The notes under the pieces were generated by a model. The model saw only the letters and a list, made by a program, of their open reading frames with translations, was not told the DNA's origin and did no database searches. This document shows positions 44,392 to 53,286 of a DNA stretch of 64,000 nucleotides, one piece after another (position 1 is the stretch's first letter; every line of letters starts with the position of its first letter). The stretch lies in NCBI RefSeq assembly GCF_047634355.1, contig NZ_JBLIAL010000005.1; one strand, written 5' to 3'. This DNA comes from Porticoccus sp002341315 (GTDB taxonomy: Bacteria > Pseudomonadota > Gammaproteobacteria > Pseudomonadales > Porticoccaceae). Made by a program: the position numbers and the translations under genes.

Positions 44392-45399
44392 ATGAAGGCA
44401 GTGGTACTCGACAGTCTTGGTGGACCTGAAAAGCTGACACTGCGTGATATTGAACGAAAAGCCCCTGGGCCGGGTGAAGTAAGTGTAAAACTGGCTGCCA
44501 GTGCGCTGAACCGCCGCGACCTCTGGATCACACAGGGCAAGTACCCAAAAATAGAGTTACCCTGTGTTCCCGGCTCTGACGGTGCAGGGGTTATCGATGA
44601 ACTGGGGGAGGGTGTCCAGAACGAGCTGTTGGGACAGCAGGTGGTGATATACCCTGCCAAAAACTGGGGCCCGGAACAGCGCCACTACGGCCCGAATTTT
44701 CGGGTATTGGGTATGCCGGACCAGGGCACTTTCGCCGAATACATCTGTGTTGCGGCGAGCGATGTTTACCCAAAGCCTGCCCACCTCGACTGGCCACAGG
44801 CAGCCGCTATTCCGCTGGCGGGACTGACTGCCTGGCGTGCCGTTACCACCCAGGGAGATGTACAGCCCGGTCAGCGGGTATTGATTACCGGTGCCGGCAG
44901 TGGTGTTTCGACCTTTGCCGTTCTCTGGTGCCTGAATCTCGGCGCCGAAGTCTATGTCAGCAGTGGCAGCGATGAGAAGCTGGCTCACGCCAAAGTCATG
45001 GGGGTAACCGGTGGCGAAAATTACCGGGATCCGGCGTGCTATAAAAAACTTCGGCAACAATCCGGCGGCTTTCACACGGTGATCGACAGCGCTGGCGGCG
45101 ACGCGCTCAACAGCCTGCTGGATAGTTTGTTACCCGGTGGGCGACTGGTCTTCTTTGGTGCCACCCTCGGCAACCCGGCCAAAGGGTTGGAACTGGCTAA
45201 ACTTTTCTTCCGACAGATCCGTATACAGGGTACCACCATGGGCAGCAATGCAGAGTTTGCCGCCATGATCGACTTTGTGACAGCACACCGGATCCTGCCT
45301 GTTATTGATCGGGTGATGGCGCTGGAGGACGCGGTCGCGGCCCATCAACGGATGGAAGGGTTTTCTCACACCGGTAAAATAGTGCTGCTGAATGACTAA
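44392..45399 (+). CDS. MDR-family zinc-type alcohol dehydrogenase/quinone reductase-like protein
   Basis: Medium-chain dehydrogenase of 335 residues starting MKAVVLDSLGGPEKLTLRDI. The GroES-like domain contains LNRRDLWITQGKYP and PGSDGAGVID. The NAD(P)-binding turn is VLITGAGSGVSTFA at about 163-176. The Cys cluster for structural zinc is absent, which favours a quinone-oxidoreductase-like member. The substrate is unknown. The ATG at 44392 has GGAGAG upstream. The next gene follows by ~55 bases on the same strand. Confidence 0.82.
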   Translation: MKAVVLDSLGGPEKLTLRDIERKAPGPGEVSVKLAASALNRRDLWITQGKYPKIELPCVPGSDGAGVIDELGEGVQNELLGQQVVIYPAKNWGPEQRHYGPNFRVLGMPDQGTFAEYICVAASDVYPKPAHLDWPQAAAIPLAGLTAWRAVTTQGDVQPGQRVLITGAGSGVSTFAVLWCLNLGAEVYVSSGSDEKLAHAKVMGVTGGENYRDPACYKKLRQQSGGFHTVIDSAGGDALNSLLDSLLPGGRLVFFGATLGNPAKGLELAKLFFRQIRIQGTTMGSNAEFAAMIDFVTAHRILPVIDRVMALEDAVAAHQRMEGFSHTGKIVLLND

Positions 45400-45453
45400 T
45401 ATCCCAGCAAGACGGCAATTTCGGTCGTCAGAACTCAACGCTCAACACGAGTG

Positions 45454-46809
45454 ATGGCCATGTCTTCCCCCCGCGGGCAGTTCTCATCCCGTATTGGCTT
45501 TATTCTGGCGGCCTCGGGGTCGGCAGTGGGGTTGGGGAATATCTGGGGATTTCCCACCAATGCCGCCGAGAATGGCGGCGGTGCCTTTGTACTGGTGTAT
45601 TTCCTGCTGGCGTTTTGCCTGGCCTACCCGGCACTCATGGCCGAATTGATTATCGGTCGTCATACCCGCGCCAATATGGTTTCTGCACTGCAAATCATAT
45701 CTCCTGGAAAAAACGCCAGATTGCTGGGAAAACTGACCGGTTTTTACGGCATTATCGTCGCCGCGCTGATCCTCAGCTTTTACAGCATTGTGGCCGGCTG
45801 GATGCTCGCCTATCTGCTGGAACCGATGGTCAGTCTCAGCGGACTGCCGGGATTGGCCAACTGGCTCACTGCATTCAGCGCACCCAGAAACCTGCTGTTC
45901 TGCGCGATTTTTCTGGTTGTTACCTGCGCGGTTATCAGTGCCGGCGTTGAGCACGGCATCGAAAAATGGTCGTGCCGGTTAATGCCGGCTCTGCTGGCAA
46001 TGATGGTTTTTCTGATCGCTTATGTGCTCACCCAGCCCGGCGCAGTCGATGGGCTCAAACTCTACCTGATCCCGGATTTCAGCCGCATCGGTGATCCCAA
46101 GTTGATCCTCAGTGCCCTCGGCCAGGCTTTCTTTTCCCTGTCGCTCGGGGTCGGCACCATGCTGATCTACGGCTCGTATCTCAGGCCAGACGACAACCTG
46201 CCCGCGATGGGCGCCATTGTCACGGCACTGGATTCATCCGTGGCCTTTCTGGCGGGACTGCTTGTGCTGCCAGCGATGTTTGTCGCCCGGCATCAGGGGG
46301 TGGAAATCTATACGGCCCAGGGGGCGTTGATGGCAGGGCCAGACCTGATTTTTCAAACACTGCCCGCCCTTTTTCAAACCATGGCTGGCGGGACTGTGGT
46401 TGCTTTGCTGTTCTTTACCCTGCTGTCAATCGCGGCGCTCACATCATCGATTTCCATGCTCGAAGTGCCCGTGTCCTACACCCTCGAACAACACATTGCC
46501 AGTCGCCCTATGGCTACCTGGCTGTCAGGCGCGATCGTCTTTGCCATCAGCACGGTGATCGTGATGAATTTTGACACCCTGTTTGCGGCCGTCGTGACCC
46601 TCACCACCCGCTACAGCCAGCCCCTGCTGGGATTGATGTTGTGTGTTTTCGCCACCTGGGTCTGGCGCAGGGACCAGGTTCTGGAGGAAATTCGCCGAGG
46701 CTTGCCCGATGTACAGCACAGTCTGTTCTGGCGAGTCTGGCCCGGCTACGCAAAATTCTGCTGCCCCGCACTGATACTGATGGTGCTGGCACAGAGCCTG
46801 ATGAACTAG
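45454..46809 (+). CDS. Sodium-dependent transporter, SNF/NSS family
   Basis: Neurotransmitter:sodium symporter-family protein of 451 residues with about 11-12 membrane helices. TM1 has the sodium and substrate site sequence ASGSAVGLGNIWGFPTNA, followed by ENGGGAFVLVY. TM6-like LGQAFFSLSLGVGTMLIYGS is also present. Such bacterial members take up amino acids or related compounds; the substrate cannot be read here. The ATG at 45454 is preferred; a GTG just before and an ATG two codons later are possible. It converges on the SDR gene 9 bases away. Confidence 0.92.
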   Translation: MAMSSPRGQFSSRIGFILAASGSAVGLGNIWGFPTNAAENGGGAFVLVYFLLAFCLAYPALMAELIIGRHTRANMVSALQIISPGKNARLLGKLTGFYGIIVAALILSFYSIVAGWMLAYLLEPMVSLSGLPGLANWLTAFSAPRNLLFCAIFLVVTCAVISAGVEHGIEKWSCRLMPALLAMMVFLIAYVLTQPGAVDGLKLYLIPDFSRIGDPKLILSALGQAFFSLSLGVGTMLIYGSYLRPDDNLPAMGAIVTALDSSVAFLAGLLVLPAMFVARHQGVEIYTAQGALMAGPDLIFQTLPALFQTMAGGTVVALLFFTLLSIAALTSSISMLEVPVSYTLEQHIASRPMATWLSGAIVFAISTVIVMNFDTLFAAVVTLTTRYSQPLLGLMLCVFATWVWRRDQVLEEIRRGLPDVQHSLFWRVWPGYAKFCCPALILMVLAQSLMN

Positions 46810-46818
46810 CACTGTGCC

Positions 46819-47586
46819 TCAGAAAGTGCCGCGGTAGTTGCCGCCATCAATCAGGATATTCTGGCCGGTGATGTAGGCTGCCTGTCGGCTGCACAGGAAT
46901 GCACAGGTGGCACCAAATTCCTCGACCATGCCCAACCGGCCGGCGGGCAGACCGGCGATAACGTCCCGGGCAGAAAGCCCCCGGCTGTCACCGATCAGTG
47001 TGGCGGCGCCATGACCCCGCTCGGTATCAAAGAGTCCCGGTAATAAATTATTGATGGTCACATTAAAGCGCGCCGGGTCCCGGGAAATCCCGGCCACAAA
47101 ACCGGTCAACCCCGAACGGGCGCCGTTGGACAACCCCAGTGGTTCAAACGGCTGCTTTACCGCAGCACTGGTGATATTGATAATCCGCCCAAACCGTCGC
47201 GCGATCATGCCATCCAGGGTGCGGCGAATCATGTCAATCGGACTATACATATTGCCATTGACCGCTTCGAACCATTCTTTCTGCCTCCAGTTGCGGAAAT
47301 CTCCCGGCGGCGGCCCCCCGGCATTATTCACCAGAATATCCGGTTCAGGGCAGGCGGCAAGGACTGCATCCCGACCCGCCTCCGTCGTGATGTCACCCAC
47401 CACAGTGGTCACCTCGGCGCCCGTGGCTACCCGGATCGCCTCAGCAGTTGCTGCCAGCGTATCGGCCTGCCTCGCCATGATTACCAGCTTGGCGCCCTCC
47501 GCTGCCAGGGCCATCGCACACCCTTTACCCAGCCCTTTACTGGCGGCACAAACCAACGCCGTTTTTCCGGCAATTCCGAGCTCCAT
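46819..47586 (-). CDS. Atypical short-chain dehydrogenase/reductase
   Basis: SDR-fold protein of 255 residues. The cofactor turn is present as AASKGLGKG (15-22), with NNAGG at about 88 and the catalytic Ser140. The Tyr-x3-Lys pair is replaced by Ser153 and Arg157 (GLSNGARSG), as in a subgroup of SDR-like proteins I recall with this SNGAR pattern. It may bind cofactor without normal dehydrogenase chemistry. The ATG at 47586 follows GAGGAT. No operon partner is evident. Confidence 0.85.
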   Translation of the reverse strand: MELGIAGKTALVCAASKGLGKGCAMALAAEGAKLVIMARQADTLAATAEAIRVATGAEVTTVVGDITTEAGRDAVLAACPEPDILVNNAGGPPPGDFRNWRQKEWFEAVNGNMYSPIDMIRRTLDGMIARRFGRIINITSAAVKQPFEPLGLSNGARSGLTGFVAGISRDPARFNVTINNLLPGLFDTERGHGAATLIGDSRGLSARDVIAGLPAGRLGMVEEFGATCAFLCSRQAAYITGQNILIDGGNYRGTF

Positions 47587-47700
47587 TCAATGATCCTCAA
47601 CAATGGGTTAATGGCTTTCGGGGCAAGAGGCTAGCATGGAATTGACAAAATGTGACGCCTGTTAAACTGCAGGATCGCCGGGAAGTGTCGAACAAATAGA

Positions 47701-48306
47701 CTACAACAGCCTGGAATTTCTGGAAAACTGGCTCCGCAGAAATTCCATCTGATCCCCCAATATCCGCCTGGAGTTAATCAGTGCCAGATATTCTGCGTTG
47801 TTGGGCCTGAACGGCAGAGCGACTAACTGCATATTTAATTCATTGAGCAGACGGTCAGCTTTGTGCTGGTTACAGCGGCGACAGGCGGCAACCACGTTCT
47901 CCCAGCGATCCTCCCCACCCCTGGAAGTGGGCACGATGTGATCACGTGTGAGCGCATTGCTATCAAAGGGACGGGCACAGTACATGCACAAATAACCATC
48001 GCGGGCAAACAGTGCAGAATTGCTCAGCGGGTGCCGTGTCTGTGGACGCGCCAACTGCTCACCGGTACAGGCAACGATACTGGGCAATACCATACGGGAC
48101 TGTTCTCCGGTATGGCGACTATTACCCCCATGAACTTTTTTGACCACATCACCCAGCGTCCAGACGACAAGCTCCCGGGCAAACAGACACACGGCTTCCT
48201 GCCAATCCAGCCATTCGATAGGCTGGCCTGCCTGATTGAGTCGTAAAATCCTCGGTTGTATCACGCCGACCACCGCTGCTGAATTCCAGAGGGAGTAGCA
48301 GACCAT
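47701..48306 (-). CDS. HNH endonuclease
   Basis: A 201-residue protein. The C-terminal HNH domain has CMYCARPF, the DHIVPTSRGG core and CRRCNQHKADR, that is two CxxC zinc pairs plus the catalytic His. The N-terminal ~90 residues resemble the leader domain common to chromosomal HNH proteins (RILRLNQAGQPIEWLDWQEA). The cellular role of this widespread chromosomal type is not known to me. Its ATG lies only 14 bases after a terminator hairpin that ends a predicted leader RNA, so expression may be attenuated. Confidence 0.88.
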   Translation of the reverse strand: MVCYSLWNSAAVVGVIQPRILRLNQAGQPIEWLDWQEAVCLFARELVVWTLGDVVKKVHGGNSRHTGEQSRMVLPSIVACTGEQLARPQTRHPLSNSALFARDGYLCMYCARPFDSNALTRDHIVPTSRGGEDRWENVVAACRRCNQHKADRLLNELNMQLVALPFRPNNAEYLALINSRRILGDQMEFLRSQFSRNSRLL

Positions 48307-48319
48307 CTTTCCAGAATGT

Positions 48320-48473
48320 AAAAAGCCCCGTCAAGAACGAACGGGGCCTGGGGATCAGGGCAAAAAGGCATAGAGCATGCCCACCGCAGCATCACGGGTA
48401 TTTTTCGGGGACGGCACACTGCTTTGGGCTCATTGCTGCAACTGAAGGCCTATTGCTCCTGCGAGGTAGAACT
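48320..48473 (-). ncRNA. Predicted small RNA or attenuated leader ahead of the HNH gene
   Basis: A promoter TTGACA-N16-TATTAT (48480-48507 on the leftward strand) would start a transcript near 48473. About 150 bases later a terminator (GCCCCGT/ACGGGGC stem then five U) lies at 48320-48347. It then runs into the HNH ribosome site. It does not match the 6S, 4.5S or tmRNA sequences I know. Whether it is a free RNA or a leader is undecided. Confidence 0.5.
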
Positions 48474-48512
48474 TCAGCAATAATAAACCCGGAGAAAACA
48501 CTGTCAACAGGT

Positions 48513-48548
48513 AAAAAATAAAGCCCTGATACAGGAGATATCAGGGCT
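48513..48548 (-). terminator. Leftward terminator upstream of the HNH leader promoter
   Basis: AGCCCTGATA and its perfect complement form a 10 bp stem with a 7-base loop, followed on the leftward strand by TTTATTTTTTA. It ends some leftward transcript starting between here and xseB, or insulates the next promoter. Confidence 0.65.
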
Positions 48549-48808
48549 TCTAGGGGCAGTACAGGAAATTGTGGTTTCCATCTGGAAACCACAGAGTAAC
48601 CTAACATCCGTGTTTTTCCTTGGTCATTACGTTACACATCCATGTGTCACAGCATCCATGCCACGCCACTATCTACTCTTTCCAGTGTCGCCACTATTGG
48701 TATTTTTCTGTTTTTTTTGTAGGAAAAAGATTACAGATGTACGCTCACAGAATTGACCACATCACCTGGCTCGGTTAGTGTTGCAGCTTGATTTTTGGAG
48801 CGTAAAAC

Positions 48809-49042
48809 GTGGCCAGCCGCAAAAAACCATTGGATTTTGAGGAAAAGCTGCACCAGCTTGAAGAACTGGTCAACGACATGGAAAAGGGGACTCTAAGTCT
48901 GGAGGACTCACTCAAAGCCTTTGAATCGGGCATTAAAATAACCCGCGAATGCCAGCAGGCACTCAAGGATGCCCAGCTCAAAGTCGATATGCTGACTCGC
49001 GAATCCCCTGAACCCAAGGTCTTTGATCCAGAGAGCGGCTGA
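48809..49042 (+). CDS. xseB: Exodeoxyribonuclease VII small subunit
   Basis: A 77-residue small subunit of exonuclease VII, which with XseA degrades single-stranded DNA. The blocks FEEKLHQLEELVNDMEKGTL, LEDSLKAFESGI and QQALKDAQLKV are the family pattern. It starts with GTG at 48809 preceded by GGAG. The stop overlaps the ispA start (TGATG). The xseB-ispA-dxs order is the common gammaproteobacterial arrangement. Confidence 0.95.
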   Translation: MASRKKPLDFEEKLHQLEELVNDMEKGTLSLEDSLKAFESGIKITRECQQALKDAQLKVDMLTRESPEPKVFDPESG

Positions 49043-49932
49043 TGGACACCCTTTCTTTTGCAGACTTTCAGCAGCAGTCGCAGCAGCGGATTGATCAACA
49101 CCTCAATGCCATACTCCCCATTGCCAGCCAGGGAGAAACCACCCTTTTCGAGGCGATTCGCTATAGCCTGTTCAACGGTGGCAAACGCATTCGCCCTCTA
49201 CTGGCCTACGCTGCGGCCAAGGCAGTGGGTGAAATCAATCCTTCCACCGATCGGGTAGCGGCAGCACTGGAAATGATTCACGCCTATTCCCTGATTCACG
49301 ATGACCTTCCCGCGATGGACAACGATGATTTGCGTCGTGGCAAGCCCACCTGCCATATTGCCTTCGACGAGGCCACAGCGATTCTGGCTGGCGACGGTCT
49401 GCAAACACTCGCATTTGAACAGCTCCTCGAGGCACAGCAGCTGCCCCCACAGACAACACTGCGCTTACTCGCGATGCTGACCAAAGCAGCCGGCATCGAT
49501 GGCATGGTTTACGGTCAGGCCATCGATATGGCTGCCGTCAACCAAACGCTCACACTCCCACAACTGGAACATATGCACCGCCACAAGACCGGCGCCATGA
49601 TTTCCGCCAGTGTCATGATGGGAGGGATGACCGCCGGCGCCTCGGAAGGGCAACTCGGTGCGCTGAAAGATTATGGCGAGGCAATCGGTCTCGCGTTTCA
49701 GGTACAGGATGATATCCTCGATGTCACAACCGATACCGCTGTGCTTGGGAAGCAACAGGGATCAGACCAGGCCCGCAACAAACCCACGTACCTATCTCTA
49801 CTGGGCCTTGATGGCGCCCGACAAAAAGCCGCCGAGCTTCACAGCAAGTCACTGTCCGCACTGGCCAGTTTCGATGAGTGCGCAGACCAGCTTCGTGCCA
49901 TAGCAAACTATATCGTCAAAAGGGAATACTAA
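49042..49932 (+). CDS. ispA: Farnesyl diphosphate synthase
   Basis: Condenses isopentenyl and dimethylallyl diphosphates to farnesyl diphosphate, for quinone and undecaprenyl synthesis. The length is 296 residues. The two Asp-rich motifs are DDLPAMDNDDLRRG (first) and DDILD (second), with NGGKRIRP and FQVQDD as further markers. It is translationally coupled to xseB and followed by dxs after ~90 bases. Confidence 0.96.
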   Translation: MDTLSFADFQQQSQQRIDQHLNAILPIASQGETTLFEAIRYSLFNGGKRIRPLLAYAAAKAVGEINPSTDRVAAALEMIHAYSLIHDDLPAMDNDDLRRGKPTCHIAFDEATAILAGDGLQTLAFEQLLEAQQLPPQTTLRLLAMLTKAAGIDGMVYGQAIDMAAVNQTLTLPQLEHMHRHKTGAMISASVMMGGMTAGASEGQLGALKDYGEAIGLAFQVQDDILDVTTDTAVLGKQQGSDQARNKPTYLSLLGLDGARQKAAELHSKSLSALASFDECADQLRAIANYIVKREY

Positions 49933-50021
49933 CGTACAGGGCTACTGACCTCGGTAAGGTGGGGACGTTTCACACGACTTTTTGGTGTAAGATTGCACCC
50001 TTTACCCAGAATTGATCTTGC

Positions 50022-51959
50022 ATGCCAAAGACCTTTGATGACATACCATTGGTTCGTCCGGATACCCCGCTGCTGGACACCATCAATCAGCCCTTTCATC
50101 TCCGCGAACTGGAACCGGAGCAGCTGCCCGAGCTCGCAAATGAATTGCGTGCCTACCTGCTTTACAGTGTTGGGAAAAGCGGCGGCCATTTCGGTGCTGG
50201 CCTGGGAACCGTCGAGCTGACCATTGCCCTGCATTATGTCTACAACACGCCCCATGACCGTCTGGTATGGGATGTTGGCCACCAGGCCTACCCCCATAAA
50301 ATACTGACCAGTCGACGCGACCTGATGCTCCATATCCGGCAGATGGAAGGCCTCTCGGCATTCCCAAAACGGTCAGAGAGTGAATATGACACCTTCGGTG
50401 GCGGTCATTCCAGCACATCCATCAGCGCCGCTCTGGGGATGGCGCTGGGTTCCGCCCTCAATGGTGAGAAACGCAAGGCGGTTGCAGTCATCGGGGACGG
50501 GGCCATGACCGCAGGCATGGCCTTCGAGGCACTCAATCATGCCGCCCACACCGATGCCGACCTACTGGTGCTGTTGAACGACAACAATATGTCCATCTCC
50601 CACAATGTGGGGGGGCTCGCTACCTATTTTTCCAAAATCTGGTCAAGCCGGTTCTATAACTCCATCCGCGAAGGTGGCAAAAAGGTGCTCCGCTCAATAC
50701 CCTCAGCGGCCACCTTTGTTCGCAAAACAGAAGAACATCTAAAAGCCATGGTGGCACCCGGTATTGTCTTTGAGGAACTGGGCTTCAATTACATCGGCCC
50801 TATCGACGGACATAATCTGCCCCTGCTGGTGCAAACACTGCGCAACCTTCGCTGCCTGAATGGCCCTATTCTATTGCATACCATTACCCGCAAGGGCAAG
50901 GGGTTTGGCCCCGCCGAAGCAGACCCGGTGGGCTACCATGCACTGAACAAGATTGAGCCGAAAACCAAGCCCCAGATCGCTGTGGCAAAACCCGTTGCCA
51001 AGGTCAGTCCGCCAAAACTCAAATACCAGCAGGTATTCGGTAACTGGCTGTGTGATATGGCGGAAAAAGATACACGCCTGGTAGGGATTACACCGGCTAT
51101 GTGCGAAGGCTCTGGGATGGTCGAATTTGCCAACCGCTTTGCCAATCGCTTCCACGATGTAGCTATCGCGGAACAACACGCCGTCACATTGGCCGCAGGG
51201 ATGGCCTGTGAGGGAATCAAGCCCGTCGTGGCTATCTATTCCACTTTTCTGCAGCGCGCCTATGATCAGCTGATTCACGATGTAGCCCTACAGGGTCTGG
51301 ATGTACTTTTTGGTATTGATCGCGCCGGGCTTGTGGGAGAAGACGGACCAACCCATGCCGGCAGTTTTGATCTCACCTACTTGCGCTGCATCCCGAACAT
51401 GTTGGTGATGACGCCCTCTGATGAAAACGAAACCCGCCAGTTGCTCTATACCGGCTATATTCACAAGGGCCCGGCTGCGGTCCGTTACCCCAGAGGAACG
51501 GGGCCAGGCGCGGCAATTGAGCAGGCGATGACCGCACTGCCAATAGGCAAAGGAGTCATCCGCCGAAAAGGCCATCAGGTGGCCATACTAAACTTTGGCA
51601 CCCTGCTACCTGCAGCCATGGACGCCGCCGAACAACTGGACGCCACCGTGGTGGACATGCGCTTTGTAAAACCCCTGGACAAAGACCTGATAACCCGGCT
51701 AGCCACACAACATACATTGCTGGTCACTCTCGAAGAAAATACCACCCAGGGCGGCGCGGGTACCGCCGTCAGCGAACATCTGGCATGTATGGGCCTTCTG
51801 GTAGGAGTAATGCACCTGGGTCTGCCGGATATATTTCTGGAACATGGCAGCCATCAGCAGCAACTGGCGGCGGCTGGGCTGGATGCAGCCGGTATCCAGC
51901 GCAGCATCCAGCAACGGCTGCAAGAAAAAAACAATAATCTGTCGGGTACCGCTTCCTGA
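50022..51959 (+). CDS. dxs: 1-deoxy-D-xylulose-5-phosphate synthase
   Basis: Thiamine-diphosphate enzyme of 645 residues that starts the MEP isoprenoid pathway from pyruvate and glyceraldehyde 3-phosphate. The cofactor motif is GDGAMTAGMAFEALN with NDNNMSIS. The second domain has IAEQHAVTLAAGMA, which carries the catalytic Glu, and FGIDRAGLVGEDGPTHAG. It ends in a transketolase-C domain. Full length, intact, and the third gene of the conserved cluster supplying isoprenoid precursors to ispA. Confidence 0.96.
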   Translation: MPKTFDDIPLVRPDTPLLDTINQPFHLRELEPEQLPELANELRAYLLYSVGKSGGHFGAGLGTVELTIALHYVYNTPHDRLVWDVGHQAYPHKILTSRRDLMLHIRQMEGLSAFPKRSESEYDTFGGGHSSTSISAALGMALGSALNGEKRKAVAVIGDGAMTAGMAFEALNHAAHTDADLLVLLNDNNMSISHNVGGLATYFSKIWSSRFYNSIREGGKKVLRSIPSAATFVRKTEEHLKAMVAPGIVFEELGFNYIGPIDGHNLPLLVQTLRNLRCLNGPILLHTITRKGKGFGPAEADPVGYHALNKIEPKTKPQIAVAKPVAKVSPPKLKYQQVFGNWLCDMAEKDTRLVGITPAMCEGSGMVEFANRFANRFHDVAIAEQHAVTLAAGMACEGIKPVVAIYSTFLQRAYDQLIHDVALQGLDVLFGIDRAGLVGEDGPTHAGSFDLTYLRCIPNMLVMTPSDENETRQLLYTGYIHKGPAAVRYPRGTGPGAAIEQAMTALPIGKGVIRRKGHQVAILNFGTLLPAAMDAAEQLDATVVDMRFVKPLDKDLITRLATQHTLLVTLEENTTQGGAGTAVSEHLACMGLLVGVMHLGLPDIFLEHGSHQQQLAAAGLDAAGIQRSIQQRLQEKNNNLSGTAS

Positions 51960-52000
51960 AACCACGCCGCTGGCATTGGCAACGGAAGCTTGCAAAAGCT

Positions 52001-52840
52001 TCACTGCTGGGGAGGTTTTTCACCGCTTGCTGTTTCGGGCTGGCCCGACAGGATCTGCCCAATCAGTCCGGCACCACCGAGGCTCCAGCCACCGTCCACC
52101 GGTAACACGGCGCCACTGATGTAGCTCGCGGCAGTAGAACCGAGAAACATCGCCGCTGCGGCAATATCGGCCACCGTGCCCTGCCGTTTCATTGGCACTG
52201 AATCTGCTATCTGCCGGGCACCCCCCGGTCCCGGGGGCGACAGTCGCTTCATTCCCTCAGTTCCCTCAATAGGGCCCGGCACCAGTGAGTTCACCCGAAT
52301 GCCTTCCGCCCCCCATTCCAGTGCCGTCGTGCGAGTGAGCATATCGACACCCGCTTTGGCGGCGCAGACATGGGATTGCATTTCCATTGGCACAAAGGCC
52401 TGTGGCGCGGAAATATTGATCACACAACCGCCCGGTTTCCGCAGGTAGGGATAACAGAAACGGAGCACCTGAAAAGTCCCCAGCAGATCGATATCCATCA
52501 CCGCTTTGAATGCATTGCCGGACATGCTGTTGGCCGCCGCCGAAAAATTGCCCGCCGCACCGGAGACCAGCACGTCAATAGGACCCAGTTGTCGGTGGGC
52601 CTCCCCAAAAACCACTCCCAGTCGCCCTGCATCGCGCACATCGCCAGCAAACCCCAGTACGATGCCACCATATTCCTGCAATGCCAGCACTGCCGCATCG
52701 ACTTTGGCCTGAGAGCGACTGAGCACAGCGACAGCCGCACCCGCCTGCGCAAAACCCCGGGCAATGCCCAGATTGATGCCGCTGGTGCCGCCGGCAACAA
52801 ATACCACGCTGCCACGATAATCGAAAGAACACTGGGGCAT
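52001..52840 (-). CDS. SDR of the 2,4-dienoyl-CoA reductase type
   Basis: A 279-residue short-chain reductase. The cofactor turn is GGTSGINLG (17-25). The catalytic region keeps Ser144 and Lys162 (QSHVCAAKAG) but lacks the usual Tyr, as in peroxisomal dienoyl-CoA reductases. EWGAEGIRVNSLVPGPI also matches that group. Action in unsaturated fatty-acid degradation is likely. The ATG at 52840 follows AGGAGA. It is convergent with dxs and lies after yqcC on the same strand. Confidence 0.82.
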   Translation of the reverse strand: MPQCSFDYRGSVVFVAGGTSGINLGIARGFAQAGAAVAVLSRSQAKVDAAVLALQEYGGIVLGFAGDVRDAGRLGVVFGEAHRQLGPIDVLVSGAAGNFSAAANSMSGNAFKAVMDIDLLGTFQVLRFCYPYLRKPGGCVINISAPQAFVPMEMQSHVCAAKAGVDMLTRTTALEWGAEGIRVNSLVPGPIEGTEGMKRLSPPGPGGARQIADSVPMKRQGTVADIAAAAMFLGSTAASYISGAVLPVDGGWSLGGAGLIGQILSGQPETASGEKPPQQ

Positions 52841-52913
52841 GAATCTGTCTCCTGAAATGCTGGTACTGAACAGGTCCGGTCTCCAGTAACCTATGAGGCG
52901 AACAGCGATTTGG

Positions 52914-53261
52914 TCAACCGGACAGCAACCGGTCAATTGCTGTCAGCGCCGCGATCAATTGCTCCGTATTCGCCTCGTTTGACTGTTCACTGACTATTGA
53001 TCGCCCCCTGAAATATTCCTCTGCCATGGGCGCGATCCCGCAGGTGGCGGGCAAGGGAGCCCCGCTCTGCACCAGATCCTGCATACGCGGCAGAAAAATG
53101 AACTGCAACCATTCGACAAATTCCAGTGTATCAATGGCAAAGGGCTGGTCGCTGGCGAGGGCCTCTGGACTCGGGGCGGAGTCGGACCAGGCATTGAGAT
53201 CGCGCAAATGTTGCTCCACAGCAAAAAGCCGTATAGTCAATTGCCGACGGACCTCACTCAT
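52914..53261 (-). CDS. yqcC: YqcC-family protein
   Basis: A 115-residue helical protein of the YqcC/DUF446 family. LFAVEQHLRDLNAW, then FAIDTLEFVEWLQFIFLPRM and LPATCGIAPMAEEYF are the conserved blocks. Its function is unknown; in other genomes it is often near truC. Here it follows dinG by 25 bases on the same strand. Confidence 0.88.
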   Translation of the reverse strand: MSEVRRQLTIRLFAVEQHLRDLNAWSDSAPSPEALASDQPFAIDTLEFVEWLQFIFLPRMQDLVQSGAPLPATCGIAPMAEEYFRGRSIVSEQSNEANTEQLIAALTAIDRLLSG

Positions 53262-53286
53262 TTTAGCCTCCCGGTAGCTTGTATCA

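Larger units (their letters stand above)
48307..48808. other. Gene-free 500 bp region with stacked leftward RNA signals
   Basis: No coding gene is supported. Read leftward, it holds a direct repeat CGCCACTAT at 48664-48672 and 48689-48697, a palindrome ACACATCCATGTGT at 48634-48647 and a 10 bp hairpin at 48570-48593. Then come a terminator (48513-48548), a strong promoter (48480-48507) and a second terminator (48320-48347) just before the HNH gene. The xseB-ispA-dxs promoter must also lie here, reading rightward. Confidence 0.55.

Noticed and set aside
48320..48473. 6S RNA or 4.5S RNA as identity of the predicted transcript
   Set aside because: The closing stem and central bubble of 6S RNA and the GGTCAGGTCCGGAAGGAAGC-type loop of 4.5S RNA are not present.
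48392..48607. A 71-residue leftward open frame across the HNH upstream region
   Set aside because: It runs through a terminator and a promoter, has no ribosome site and an unlikely composition.
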